Positions 1-11,000 of a stretch of 64,000 bases of DNA are shown here, one piece after another. The translations under genes and the position numbers were made by a program. A model generated the notes under the pieces. That model saw only the letters and a program-made list of their open reading frames with translations, was not told the DNA's origin and searched no databases. Source of the DNA: Welwitschia mirabilis (Eukaryota > Gnetophyta > Gnetopsida > Welwitschiales); assembly GCA_051453625.1 (NCBI GenBank), contig JBOZIK010000001.1, forward strand, positions 199,500,009-199,564,008. The letters run 5' to 3'. The stretch's first letter is position 1. Every line of letters begins with the position of its first letter.

Positions 1-679
1 GGTTGACAAAATAGTTGGTAGGCTGTATTTTATTCGATGTTGTACATATGACATGCATGTTTGAAGTTTCTTATATGCATGATGGGGTCTTCTACACCTA
101 TGAATTTCTCAAAGTTAGGCATTTTGCTAGGTGATATGATTTTGTAAGGAACAGAGGGGTGAATTGGAGTGTCATCAAAGTCAGAATTTAAATAGATTTT
201 TTGTTTTAGAGACCTCATTTCAGGTCGTTAATAACTTCCCAAATGGTTATCAAATTAGGTTGATCGAGAATTTTATTTTCAGCTTGCCTATTTTTAGGTG
301 ATTCCTCTCCTTGTGTGAAGTACTTGAACAAGCTATCATCGTCGTCAGCCTATTTCTTTGGGCCTTGTGCTTGTGGTTGTTATTGGATTTCTGGGTTTTC
401 TTCATGACCCCATCCATTGATGAACTCTTCATTGTTACTTTTTTCATGAAGAAGTTCATTCTGATGAGGTTGACTCCCTTCCTGACTAGTTAATCCTAAC
501 CTTTTGGATGCCATGACACGAATTCGTTCACTAAGGTGGACAAGGTATGGACCCCAATATGCTCTGTAGTTTATGATGGCATGAAGCTCCTCCGCAGCAA
601 GCGTAGAGGGGTCTTGTTGAATGAGGAGTTTGTACATCTCAGAAATGCAGGCCTTTTTACCTCTCATTAATATTGACAT
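1..679 (-). pseudogene. Ty3/gypsy gag remnant
   Basis: Minus-strand reading frames at 679-380 and 218-30 look like the N-terminal half of a plant Ty3/gypsy Gag. The clearest motif is PNFEKFIGVEDPIMHIRNFK, which matches the usual 'P-F-x-G-x-x-DP-x-x-H-I-x-x-F' start of the retrotransposon gag domain. Past an in-frame stop the frame continues as NTAYQLFCQ towards the left edge, where the element leaves the window. The segment from 679 is basic and helical and is probably the Gag N-terminus. At least one stop and one frame change separate the pieces, so it is dead. Its orientation fits the LTR end seen at 831. Class is fairly sure; lineage is not. Confidence 0.6.
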
Positions 680-785
680 TGTGACTATTCTAAGTTTTTA
701 AAAAGGCGATGGAAAAAGTAAATGTAAAAGACTTGACAAATTGTTGCAAAACCCACTAGAGGGGCCCTCCTTCTAGCATCAAACT

Positions 786-814
786 GTTTACGAGATTTTT
801 TATTTCCCGTAAAC
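786..814 (-). other. Hairpin in gypsy leader
   Basis: GTTTACG at 786-792 pairs with CGTAAAC at 808-814 around a 15-base loop. It lies between the LTR edge and gag of the minus-strand gypsy element, where retroelement leaders often carry structured RNA. A role in packaging or priming is only a guess. Confidence 0.3.
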
Positions 815-819
815 GGTGG

Positions 820-1373
820 ATTAGCTCTAATGTCACACCATGATAGGTGACTTTAGTGGTTTGACAGCGATTTAAACAAGTTTAAGCTAAACCTAATGAC
901 TTGACCTGGTTTGACTAAAGTTGACTGAATTTGACTATGTTTAACTCTGATTGACTAACTTTGACTGGCTTTGACTAAGTGTGGTTGACTTGGTTTGACT
1001 AAGCTAGGGAACTTGACCTGACGTTGCAATGTAATCGACTAAGTTTGACTATTTTTGACTAGGTTTGATTGGGTTTTGATTGTTGTGCTTTAATAGAATT
1101 TAACTACGATTTGACAGTTTGACTAATTTTGACTGTATTTAGTGAGCTTTGATGATTTCACTAGGTTTGATGCCCTTTGACGTTGTGCCAAATGGTTTGT
1201 AAAACTTTTTGCAAATCGAGGACCAGTTTAATGTTGTATTATTAATGAGTAATTGTCAAATGATTCAGTTGGTTTGATATTGGATGACTAGGCTCAGTTT
1301 AGCGTAATGATGTTGTTAAATCGTTTATTTTAATGCCTCTTTCTAGAACCAAGCTATTTAAAAGGTTTTTTTT
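820..1373 (-). mobile_element. Gypsy 5' LTR (3' end seen) and damaged PBS
   Basis: Read on the minus strand, the sequence ...GGTGTGACA followed by TTAGAGCTAATCC has the layout of a plant gypsy LTR end (TGTGACA) joined to a tRNA-Met primer-binding site (TTGGTATCAGAGC), with the six bases GGTATC missing. The LTR edge is at 831 on the + strand (TGTCACACCA). The other LTR edge was not found. It may lie in or beyond the 39-base N run at 1374-1412; a weak candidate edge is ACA near 2221. The 3' LTR is outside the window, so TSD and age cannot be read. Confidence 0.5.
862..1180. repeat. Degenerate TTTGACTAA array
   Basis: About 300 bp in which TTTGACT, TTGACTAA and close variants recur every 8-25 bases (for example TTTGACTAAG and TTTGACTGG). 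Spacing is irregular, so this is not a clean tandem repeat. TTGAC is the core of the W-box bound by WRKY factors. The array lies inside the presumed gypsy LTR, upstream of the host gene. Confidence 0.6.
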
Positions 1374-1412
1374 NNNNNNNNNNNNNNNNNNNNNNNNNNN
1401 NNNNNNNNNNNN

Positions 1413-2805
1413 ACCCTTATGTTATTTACCATTGGATGTCAATAATGCATATCCCCTTTTTTTCTTTAAAAGAAACTAAAAAGTAAGAGAACTCTATTTA
1501 TTTAAAATATCTATCTACATACGGGGAAACAAATGACCGATATATATGCATGTTTTTAAAATGAATGTTTTTTTCCAAAGGTTTTTCTTTTGTTCTTTTC
1601 TAAAAAAGAAGGTGTATAACTTTGCAGGAAAAAAATTTAAACGGCCCGTTCTTTTTCTTTCAAAGAAAAGTCTTTTTTATAAAAATAAAAAAATAAAAAT
1701 AAAAATAAAATAAAATTTAAAAAAACCTGGGAAAATCATTTTCCTCTGCTCCCGCGCTACTGTGCTGCTTGCCATTCATTTCTTCCTTCGCTGCCATTTG
1801 CGTTTAGCGCCCCCTCTGCTGCCTGCGTCTAGCGTTTTGTCATTTGTTTTTCATTCCTCCCTTCGCTGCCATCTACGCCTTCTCTTCTGGCTTGATGCTC
1901 CTCTGTTGCCCTGTTTCTGTTCTTCTCCGGCGTCCCCTTCGCGTCCTTTTCTATTCATTTCTTTCCTCCCTTTCCTCTATTCGCGTCTCCCCTCCTTTTC
2001 TTTTTGCTCACGCGCTGATTGTTTCTAGGGAGCGCGTTTCTGGCGCCGCCTCGTTTTCTGATGCCACCCTCTATCACCGCCTTTTGCTACCTTCCACCAC
2101 CCACGCGCCGTCCTCTGCTGCAGCGTCTAGGGGCGTGCAGCGCGGTTGTGATTGGTTTAAGCCATCATTGTGATTGTATTCCCAAAAAAGGTATAATCAC
2201 TAAAAGCTTTTAAGTTCCACATCCCCTATTAACACTAAAATAAAACAAAACTTACTTATAATGTTAAAAATAGACTTAAAAAAGTTTACATATATTATTT
2301 TTTAAAAAAATAATATAAAAATAAAATCTTACACTTGGGGCAAACTGCTCATTCTTTCAACGAATAATGGGGAACGACATTGAATTACGTTAAAAACGTT
2401 GGGTTGTATACACCTTTCGTAAAACCCGGGCAATCTCGGGAAATGGAAAGAGCAAAGTGTCCTGCGGAAATCCACGAATATAGCCTCCCATGAAGGGAAT
2501 AAAAATTGAACTCGAAGTTTACCCCCGGTGCGAGTGACAGTAAAACTAATGTTGTGGGTTAATAGGCATAGTTAATGTTGCGTTTGCAATTATTTTTCTC
2601 GTTCGAGGGCATTCGCTTTTGATGCCCGGTTTCATCATTAACGCAAGATGTTCAGCATAGGACTGGAGGTATTTAACTTAGAAGGGATGTCCTCCAATAT
2701 CTGCAAGGCATGCTTCCTTTCCTCTATTCAATTCTTTTTTTCCTTTCCAGCAATAACATTTGTTTTTCTTAATTTTGGCGAACCAGTTGCTACTCTCCGG
2801 AGAAG
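1413..2805 (+). other. Upstream region of the GID8-like gene
   Basis: No convincing gene. 1413-1730 is A/T-rich with an A-rich block (1680-1725). 1744-2130 is CT- and GC-rich with two imperfect copies of a segment containing CTTCGCTGCCAT (near 1785 and 1862); its open frames are low-complexity Leu/Ser/Pro/Phe and look like by-products of composition. 2335-2560 is CpG-richer and is the likeliest core promoter or 5' UTR area. A pyrimidine tract ending in CAG near 2749 could be a 5' UTR splice acceptor. No TATA box can be assigned safely. Confidence 0.35.
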
Positions 2806-2808
2806 ATG
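2806..2808 (+). other. GID8: Probable start-codon exon end (ATG|gtaaac)
   Basis: The ATG at 2806-2808 is followed at once by a donor-like GTAAAC. Joined to the acceptor TTAATGCAG at 3908, it gives MSTSKKVIT, which lines up without a gap with the MATSKKVIT start known from other plants. If used, the first coding exon holds only the start codon and intron 1 is 1,100 bp. The rival start is ATG 3903, which overlaps that acceptor. Confidence 0.55.
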
Positions 2809-5800
2809 GTAAACGGACGTAATTCACTTACTTTTTCATTCCGCTTGTGTCACCCCGCGGGGCTTCTTTCATGTGTTTCGATAATCTAACAATTTTTGCT
2901 TCTAGTTTACTGCGCTATTTTTAATGCCGAAGCATTCAGATTTTTTGCACTCCTACATGATTTACGTGATCGGCTTCGCTTGTTAGGGTTTGCCACGAAA
3001 GATCATGAGTTCTTTAAGATTCTGGTTGTTTTCCTCAGTGAGTTTTCCCAGGGGTGCATTTCGTTATGGAGTTTCTTTATTTGTCTTATCATGCATCAGT
3101 CTGATTTGTACAGTTGATCAGCGTTAATGTCGTTGCGTGCAACCAGACCTTTCTTTGTTGTTCGTGAAGTGTTGTTTTATTTTACAATCCAATGAACATG
3201 TTTATAACAATGTAAATGCGATTGTTAATTTTTCGTTTCCCTGCTTACAGAAACCATAACATTTACTTCAGCATTCTTTTCACTTTTAATATCTGAATTT
3301 CTGTGGAATTCTCTTGCTGCAGATAAATATCCTAAGCACTTGTCACATTCCATGTTCAATTGAACGCAAAACTTAACAACGGGTCGTATTGAACTTTAGG
3401 GAAATAGAATTTTTGTTTCTGAAAGAATTGTAGGCGATCGTTGTCCCCTAACTCCTTCCCATCGAATGAATTGTTTGATTGTTTTATCCTTTATTGGAAG
3501 AGTTCATATTTCGTAGGCCATGTTCGGTAGTTTTGATGTCAACAAAACATAAACAGAAAAGTTAACTGGTTAGAATTGATGTAATACATGTAATGTAGAT
3601 TGAACAAATAATCTATTCGCTTGTTTAGTGGGGTTTCAGTCGAGTTTTCGGTGAAGAAAAAGCTGTACTATGTGAGTTATGTTTTAATAAGATACTGTCA
3701 CGCATATACTTAGTCACTTGGATTTCGACCTAAATCGTTTTATGGTATCTTTTCTGAGTGCATATTTGTCTTGTTCAGCCACATCTCTTTTTAAGGCAAA
3801 GGCTTTAATGCTTATTCTTTAAATTAGGAGCAGCAATAGAAATTTATATTTCCGTGGAAATGATAAGCATAATATTATTCATGGTAAGCTTTTCTAATTT
3901 TAATGCAGTCCACTTCAAAGAAGGTCATTACAAAGGAAGACTGGATTAAGAAGCTTAATGATGTAAAAGTTCGAAAAGAAGACATGAACAAATTAGTTAT
4001 GAACTTTCTAGTGACAGAGGGCTACGTAGAGGCAGCGGAGAGGTTCCGAATGGAGTCTGGAACAGAACGTATCCTTTGTGTGTAGTTTGAGTGTTTACTT
4101 ACATTTTCTTTAGCATGTAACGAACTGTACTAGTCTCACTTGCTTGTCTCTAGATTCTCTACATTTTGAGTATGGTTAAAGTTTTTTTTGGTTACTTCTT
4201 CATGTTCAATATTATTTACATGAAAGTATTACTAGTCCATTATTTTCTTTCCTGCGTTCTCTGTTCAGCGTAAAGTTGTGAAATGATCTGAAGGAAAATA
4301 CATATGATCCAAATTTTGTTACCTTTTTGGGCAATTGATTGCATTTTCTTTGTTCAGACTTATGTAATGCTTTATATTCTCCCCAATTCTTGAATTCCTG
4401 TTCCAACAGAAATAGATGTTGTGGCTTATATTTATGAATTTTGATTGAAGACATCTGATTTTAACCCAGATCGCAAAATTTTTGTTGTCTCTTTAGATTT
4501 GTTGTTCTTAGCTAGCAATAGCAGAAATAGATCTTGCAACCATAACTGATCGAATGGCTGTGCGGAGAGCTGTCCAGTCAGGAAATGTCCAGGACGCAAT
4601 TGAAAAAGTCAATGACTTGAACCCGGAGGTGTGTTTATTCATACTTTGCATTGCAACATGCATAGAGTTGTGGTTGAAGTTATGTTTACATTGGTACATA
4701 CATGTGCAACGTTTTTATAGGCAGTTTATCATAAGCAGGAAAAACAACTTATAGACTCTCCTGAGATATCAGTTGCAGCTGTTCTATAAAAAACCCATTT
4801 TCCTTAGGATTTGAATCTTTTCCTTGCAATACTCATTTTATGAGAAGAGATAAATTCATTTTGATGTAGTGTACATCTTTGTTGCCCTTGAAGAAGAACA
4901 CATTGATTACTTGTTCTCTATCACCACTGCTTGTGTGCATAATTTCTGATTGAGAATTATTTTTTAAAATTAAATATGTTTCTCTTTGACAAGTCTTTAG
5001 GTCTCTTCAAAAATTTTACTGCTTCTAAACCTGAAATTGAAAACAATTTCAATTAGCTAGTACAGCAAAACTTGCTACAAACTTGCTGAGTTAGCTAGTG
5101 TAGCAAAATTTGCACCAAACTCTCACCCCGTATGATTTTGAAAGCTTCTGTCATTGTTGCAAGCATGTCTGCAGTGAAAGGGATCACATCATATAAGAAC
5201 AATATTGAATATAGTATATTCAGTGGACTTAAACCTTGTTTAAAGCTGATATAGTAACATGAATACTTGTGAGAGTGCAGGTGATGTTCAAGTTTCTTAT
5301 CAGATGTGTTAAGAGAACTTTGTTAAAGGATTTATTATGTTCTTATTTGTCGATGTAAATTTTTTGTACCATTTTTTTCATTTTTCTTTTGACACACTGA
5401 GTTGGTTTACTCTAGCGATGTAGCATTTTGGAAAACAATTCTCTTTAACATATGTGCTATACTTTTTATTTGGCAGATTTTGGATACAAACCCTCAACTT
5501 TTTTTCCATCTTCAACAACAACGATTAATTGAGCTTATACGAAATGGTAAAGTAGAAGAGGCACTTGAATTTGCACAGGAAGAGCTTGCGCCACGAGGAG
5601 AAGAAAATGTAAGAGTCTATTGTTATGTTATCTACATTTTATTATTATTACTTGTGACTTATCATATTATATAACAAAGAATGAGATATTTTGTTCTAGT
5701 TGTAGCCAGGTTGTATGGTTGATATAATTGTTGTCTACATGGACAGTTAATCCCTGTATAGGCTTTTAATCACTTACATGTCTTGTTTATAATAGTCTAC

Positions 5801-8022
5801 ACAAACACATAATATATTTCGCACCATAATTGATGTTGCTCAATTTTAAACCTTTAAATTGCAAATACAACTTGCAAACAGTACATAATCATTAAAAATG
5901 AAATTATCAATCCAAGCAAACCTGTGAAAATTCAAAAGAAAAAATCAAATATTTAATTTTCCACATTGCTTTGAAAGTTTCTGAACTTGAAAATAATCAA
6001 CTGTTTAGTAATCAATGTTGTTCTGTGGAATCTCACCCTTGCACACTTTCATGGTGTTGCAAGAATGTTAAAAATTTCTGCCATATTTTGCTTGTTCACA
6101 TCATTATCCATTTTAATAAGATCTCAAGCAACAATGCCCTTTTGTTTGAGTTTTAGACACTATTTCTGTATGAATGGTTGGCAATTGCAGATATGTTGTT
6201 TGCATAGTCAAGGCAAAGCATCCCAAAAGAGCTATGCATAGAAGAGACGAGAATGATTGACAGTTTTAGGTGAATGTATTATTATTAGGTATAGTATTCT
6301 TGAATTATTAGGTGAGTGGTAAACTGGTAATATTGCAACTAAACAAGGACCAGAAAGGCACTCTTCCTCTTTTTGACTTCATCTAAATAACATCGACAAG
6401 CAAACACACATTTCAATTATTGCACACCTTCATTCACCTAGAATTTAGATTTTTGCTAGTTAACGTATTCTGTTAATGATCAGGTTTTTCATACCTTGAA
6501 CAGCATACAGTTTGAGCCAGTGTTTTCACTTTTGGATGAGACAGGATTTTGAACAACTTGAACAATTGTGAATGAAATAATACACATGGTTCTCTCCCCA
6601 TTTGGTACCCACTTTAGTTTTCATCCGTCCCAATTTTGAGAACATACATGTTCATGATAGTTGGATTTTTGCTATATGTTATTATACTATCTTGAGAAGC
6701 TGTAACTGACTTTGGAAACAAAGTTATGGTCTTGACATCATTAGTTCTGGCATTGTAATGGATTGTCTATTACCAACCAAAAAAAAAAGGAAGGGAAAAA
6801 AGAAAAAAAGAAAGCGTCTTGCACTTTTATCTTTGATGGTTTAATTCTAATTAAATTTTTATTATTGGTTCTTCAATACTTTTAAATTTCAACAAATTGA
6901 AGTACCCTGTAGTTAGGCCAACAAACTAGGGTCTACATTACCAACTTGTGATCAATGATGTATTCAAGGATACAGTTCTGTGCAATTATTTTTCCTGTTC
7001 TACAATGGTCTATACATCTTAGATTGTACCAGCCTTTTGCACTCATAATGTTTGACAAAGATCCTTTTTCATGTTGATTTGCTGTCGATCAAGCATGTTG
7101 AAGGTAAATTCTTTCATCCTATCAGAACTTTCATTGTGGACTTATCCATATACGACTTGTGATGGACAGGTACCTGTATGAAGGTTTCTTGTTGACAATT
7201 TCAAGTTGGCTTCATTTTTAATGACTGAGATGTTTACGGGATTACCTGTTAAGTTCCAAAATGACCTCTGAGCTATCTTGGGCCTTTTCTTTTGAAGCAA
7301 CACCATCAAAAAGGAGATAAAAAGGGAAAAAAACATGTTGCAAAACAAGATTCCACCAAAGACTCGTTAAAGTTGGTGACTAAAAACTTTTTAACTTCTA
7401 AAACTGGAAGGACATGGCCCACCAAGCAACTATAGTAAAACCCACCAGCACAATGAAGATCTTTGAATGGGCTGCTGGAAAACCTCACTAGTCTAAACGA
7501 GGCTTGAAAGCTATTCAATGCAAAATACAGGAATATTCTGTAAAGAGATTTATCTAGGAATAACAAGTATACATCAGGAAGTGATACAAAAAGACTTAAA
7601 GTCCAAATATTAAGAGAGCAAGAACCTTACATGGGGACAATGATATCAATCAAATACAAAAATTGGTACAGAATAGTTATTGGATTCAAAATATGGCAAA
7701 CAAACTGATAAATAACAAGTTGTATGATTTGTCTAATCAACCCACCTGACCAATGATATTTTTAAGCTGATTTCTCAATTGTTTCATTGATTGGATGATA
7801 ATGTATAACGTGCATCCTAATGCTAAACAGGGATATATAATGGATAGGGAACACATATGTAAAACATATTGTGAAGAAATGTTATGGTTATCTTGAAGAC
7901 TGCGAGACTAGTAAAAGGAAAGNNNNNNNNNNNNNNNNNNNNNNNNNNNNNNNNNNNNNNNNNNNNNNNNNNNNNNNNNNNNNNNNNNNNNNNNNNNNNN
8001 NNNNNNNNNNNNNNNNNNNNNN

Positions 8023-8068
<46 letters not shown>

Positions 8069-11000
8069 ATGGGAAAATAACAATCGAATGTCTTTTCTAT
8101 TAATAACCATAACCACAATTCAAGATATGCATCCAGCAGTGAAAATATCCTCAAGACAGCCTCTATAACTCCTTCGAAGGCAAAGCATCACTGTTCGGAG
8201 TTAAAATGCTATCTAATATGCAACAATATAGTCACAATAGCATTCAAGTGAATCATAACTCCAATGTGACAGTTGGGCAAAGACCTCATGAATTGTCAAA
8301 AAATGAACGTAGAACTTCTATAACTAGCCATTTCTATAACTAGCCATTATATCCCACATTTTGTAACCTTTAATTACTCAAACATTTCAATGTCTTAATT
8401 ATGACACTTTTTGGTATTTTAGTTTAATTAAAAGCTTTGTAGAAACTAATATTAACTTTTATGATCAATGATGTCTTATATTTTCCCTTATGTCAAAAAA
8501 AAGCATTATGCTTAATTTTAAACTTTAGATGCTTATATGATATTGTAAGTAATTAATCTTTATTTTTAGGTAGTTTTTATAGTTTTGATAATTATTTTAT
8601 GGAAATCTTTATGATCAAACTAAACAAGCTATCCAAATGTTAAAATCAAATAATTCCATTTATGTAGAGGAATCTAATTTAGATGGTAGAAAATTAAGGA
8701 TTTTATAAAAAAGGATATAAAATAATAATAAAATATTTACAAGAATAGCATATTTTATCTTTATATTACCCATTTGTTCATGGGTCTTATCCAAGTTAAA
8801 AAATGTCAAATTTCTTGGTAAAGGGTTAATGTAGTTGGTAAAAGAAGTGGATAAATATTTAAGTTTACTACATTTTATTATGACATTTTCTTTTTTGTGT
8901 TTTGTGTTGATAGATTTGATGGATCATAAAATTAATAAGCATGTGAATAAATACATGCACTTTTACCCGAAAACCAAGAAGGGTGAATAAACCAGCACTT
9001 TTAGCCTTCTTGATATTTGTAAAAGTACTTGGTTTATAAAATATTCATTTTTTTTGTTCATTGGAATTAGAAAAAATTGTCTCATTGTGAAACATGACAA
9101 TTTTGAGATTGATGCATAGAAAAAGATTTATTCCTTCAATGCATATTACACATTATTCAATGCATGCTTTTGGATTGATTAAATATGGTTATGAGCCTAT
9201 GGAGAATTAAGAAGGGACTAGCATGAAGAAATGATGTATGTAATTAACTTTGCTAATTAAAGCAAGATAATTACTCACTTTAGTTAGGTGCATGAATCCT
9301 AGATATGCTGTCTTATTGTCATTCATATATTAATGTCATTTATCATAGATATATATGTGTGTCATATATTTTCAAACCAACAATTGATTTCACTGAGAGG
9401 CAATGAGTCATCGATCCAAGTCCGGTCCAGTCCAGATTGGCCTAGATTGTCTTTTTTAAACTTAATTTAGATCACAATTAATTGCCTACAAGTCATGGCT
9501 AGTTGCCATTATAGGCAATTAATTGCAGCTTGTAAATCAGAAACAAGGAAAAATCAAATTGAATCAGAAATAGAATTTTGTTTTGATTTTTCTTGTTGTG
9601 CTTTTTCTAGTGATTTGAGTGTGATTTTACTAGTCAAGCTGGTTGTTGCTGAAGCTCTTGTTCTTTTTCTCATGTCTACCTCTCTGTCACATCAAAATAT
9701 GAGATCTAGGTTAGCACTTCAACTAAAATTGTTCTTTTGAGTAATACAAATGGGTTAAGAGTTTGGTTTGATTTATTTTTGATTTCTCTCTTTCTCTTTG
9801 AAGTTTGAATTTAGTTCACATATAACGGCTTCATGCAAATCCTCCTTTTTAAGAAATCTTTAGTTTCTATTTTTGTTTTTTCTAAATTTCAAAGCAGTTG
9901 TACATCAAATTTGACACACCTCCAAAAGATACAAAGAAAAAGATGTGGTGTGGGAGTTTCTACAGGTTGATCCTAATTGTGAGAAGTAGGAATGTGTGTG
10001 TTATCTATTTTGTAGGTTGAAACATTAAAGCATGCTAAATTAACTTGTCATTGACTATATATCTGTATTAGAATGTGTGTAAACAGATTCACACATTCAT
10101 GTATTGTTGCCACAATATGAAGGAAACTATCAAGATGTTACTAATGAACTTATATTTTTTTTGACATGTTTTTTAACATATAAGAACATCTCCAAGTGGA
10201 ATTATCGCTGTAGAAAAACATCTCCTGCAGTTTTATAATTTTTATGTGATTTTCCCCAATATTTTGTGAATTAATGTGGATTTTTGTCTGATTTGCCTGA
10301 CCTGAGCAATCTAACAATTTGCTAATTTGCCAATCCAACTTGCCATCAATGATTTATGTCTTACTGTGAGTAGATTATAGTAAACCTACATTCACCCCAC
10401 CTCTGTAGGTTTTTTATTTTCAAGATCAAGATGCATTATACTACTTAAGACAATGCTTTCTGGATGCTAGCGTTTTGGAGCAATAGGCATTCTGATGATG
10501 TGGATATTGATATAGACCTTGCAGGATTTAATGTTGGTTCTCATAAAAGTGGGGTTACTGGATCATGTCCACGGATTCATTGGATCATAGATGGAAGATG
10601 ATCTTGAATAGATCTCAAAGGTCTTTATTGATTGTTGGGTGAACACATGATATTCTTCATGTTTAATATGAAGAGCCAATGTTAAATTTGGAATTCTTTT
10701 AGACTTCAACAGCCAGGTAGAGGTATAAGAAGATTTTGGAAGTGGAAGCAAAAACCCTCAGTTATGGTTTCCCTTGGTGACAGCTAGGGTTCATTCTAGT
10801 TGGTATTGGATATCTTCAATCAAGATTACCACCAGTGGTCTCAAAGTCAAGTGGTTTCTTTAGATTTCATAATCCTATTTTTGTCAACTATCTCAGGAAA
10901 ATCGATACTGGATTGACCAGGTCAAGTCTATATTTCATATTTTAGCTCTGTTTTTTTTTTTTTTTTGGGTCAGAGGTTGCCTTATGACTTAATGTTCACA

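Noticed and set aside
862-1180. Possible CRISPR-like or satellite array
   Set aside because: Unit spacing is irregular, units are 7-9 bp, and the sequence context is a plant LTR.
1762-2213. Overlapping + strand frames rich in Leu, Ser, Phe and Pro
   Set aside because: They follow the CT-rich composition, overlap in two frames and show no domain; treated as leader or promoter composition.
7142-7566. Two minus-strand frames of 68 and 86 codons in intron 4
   Set aside because: No start context, domain or conserved motif; ordinary intronic open frames.
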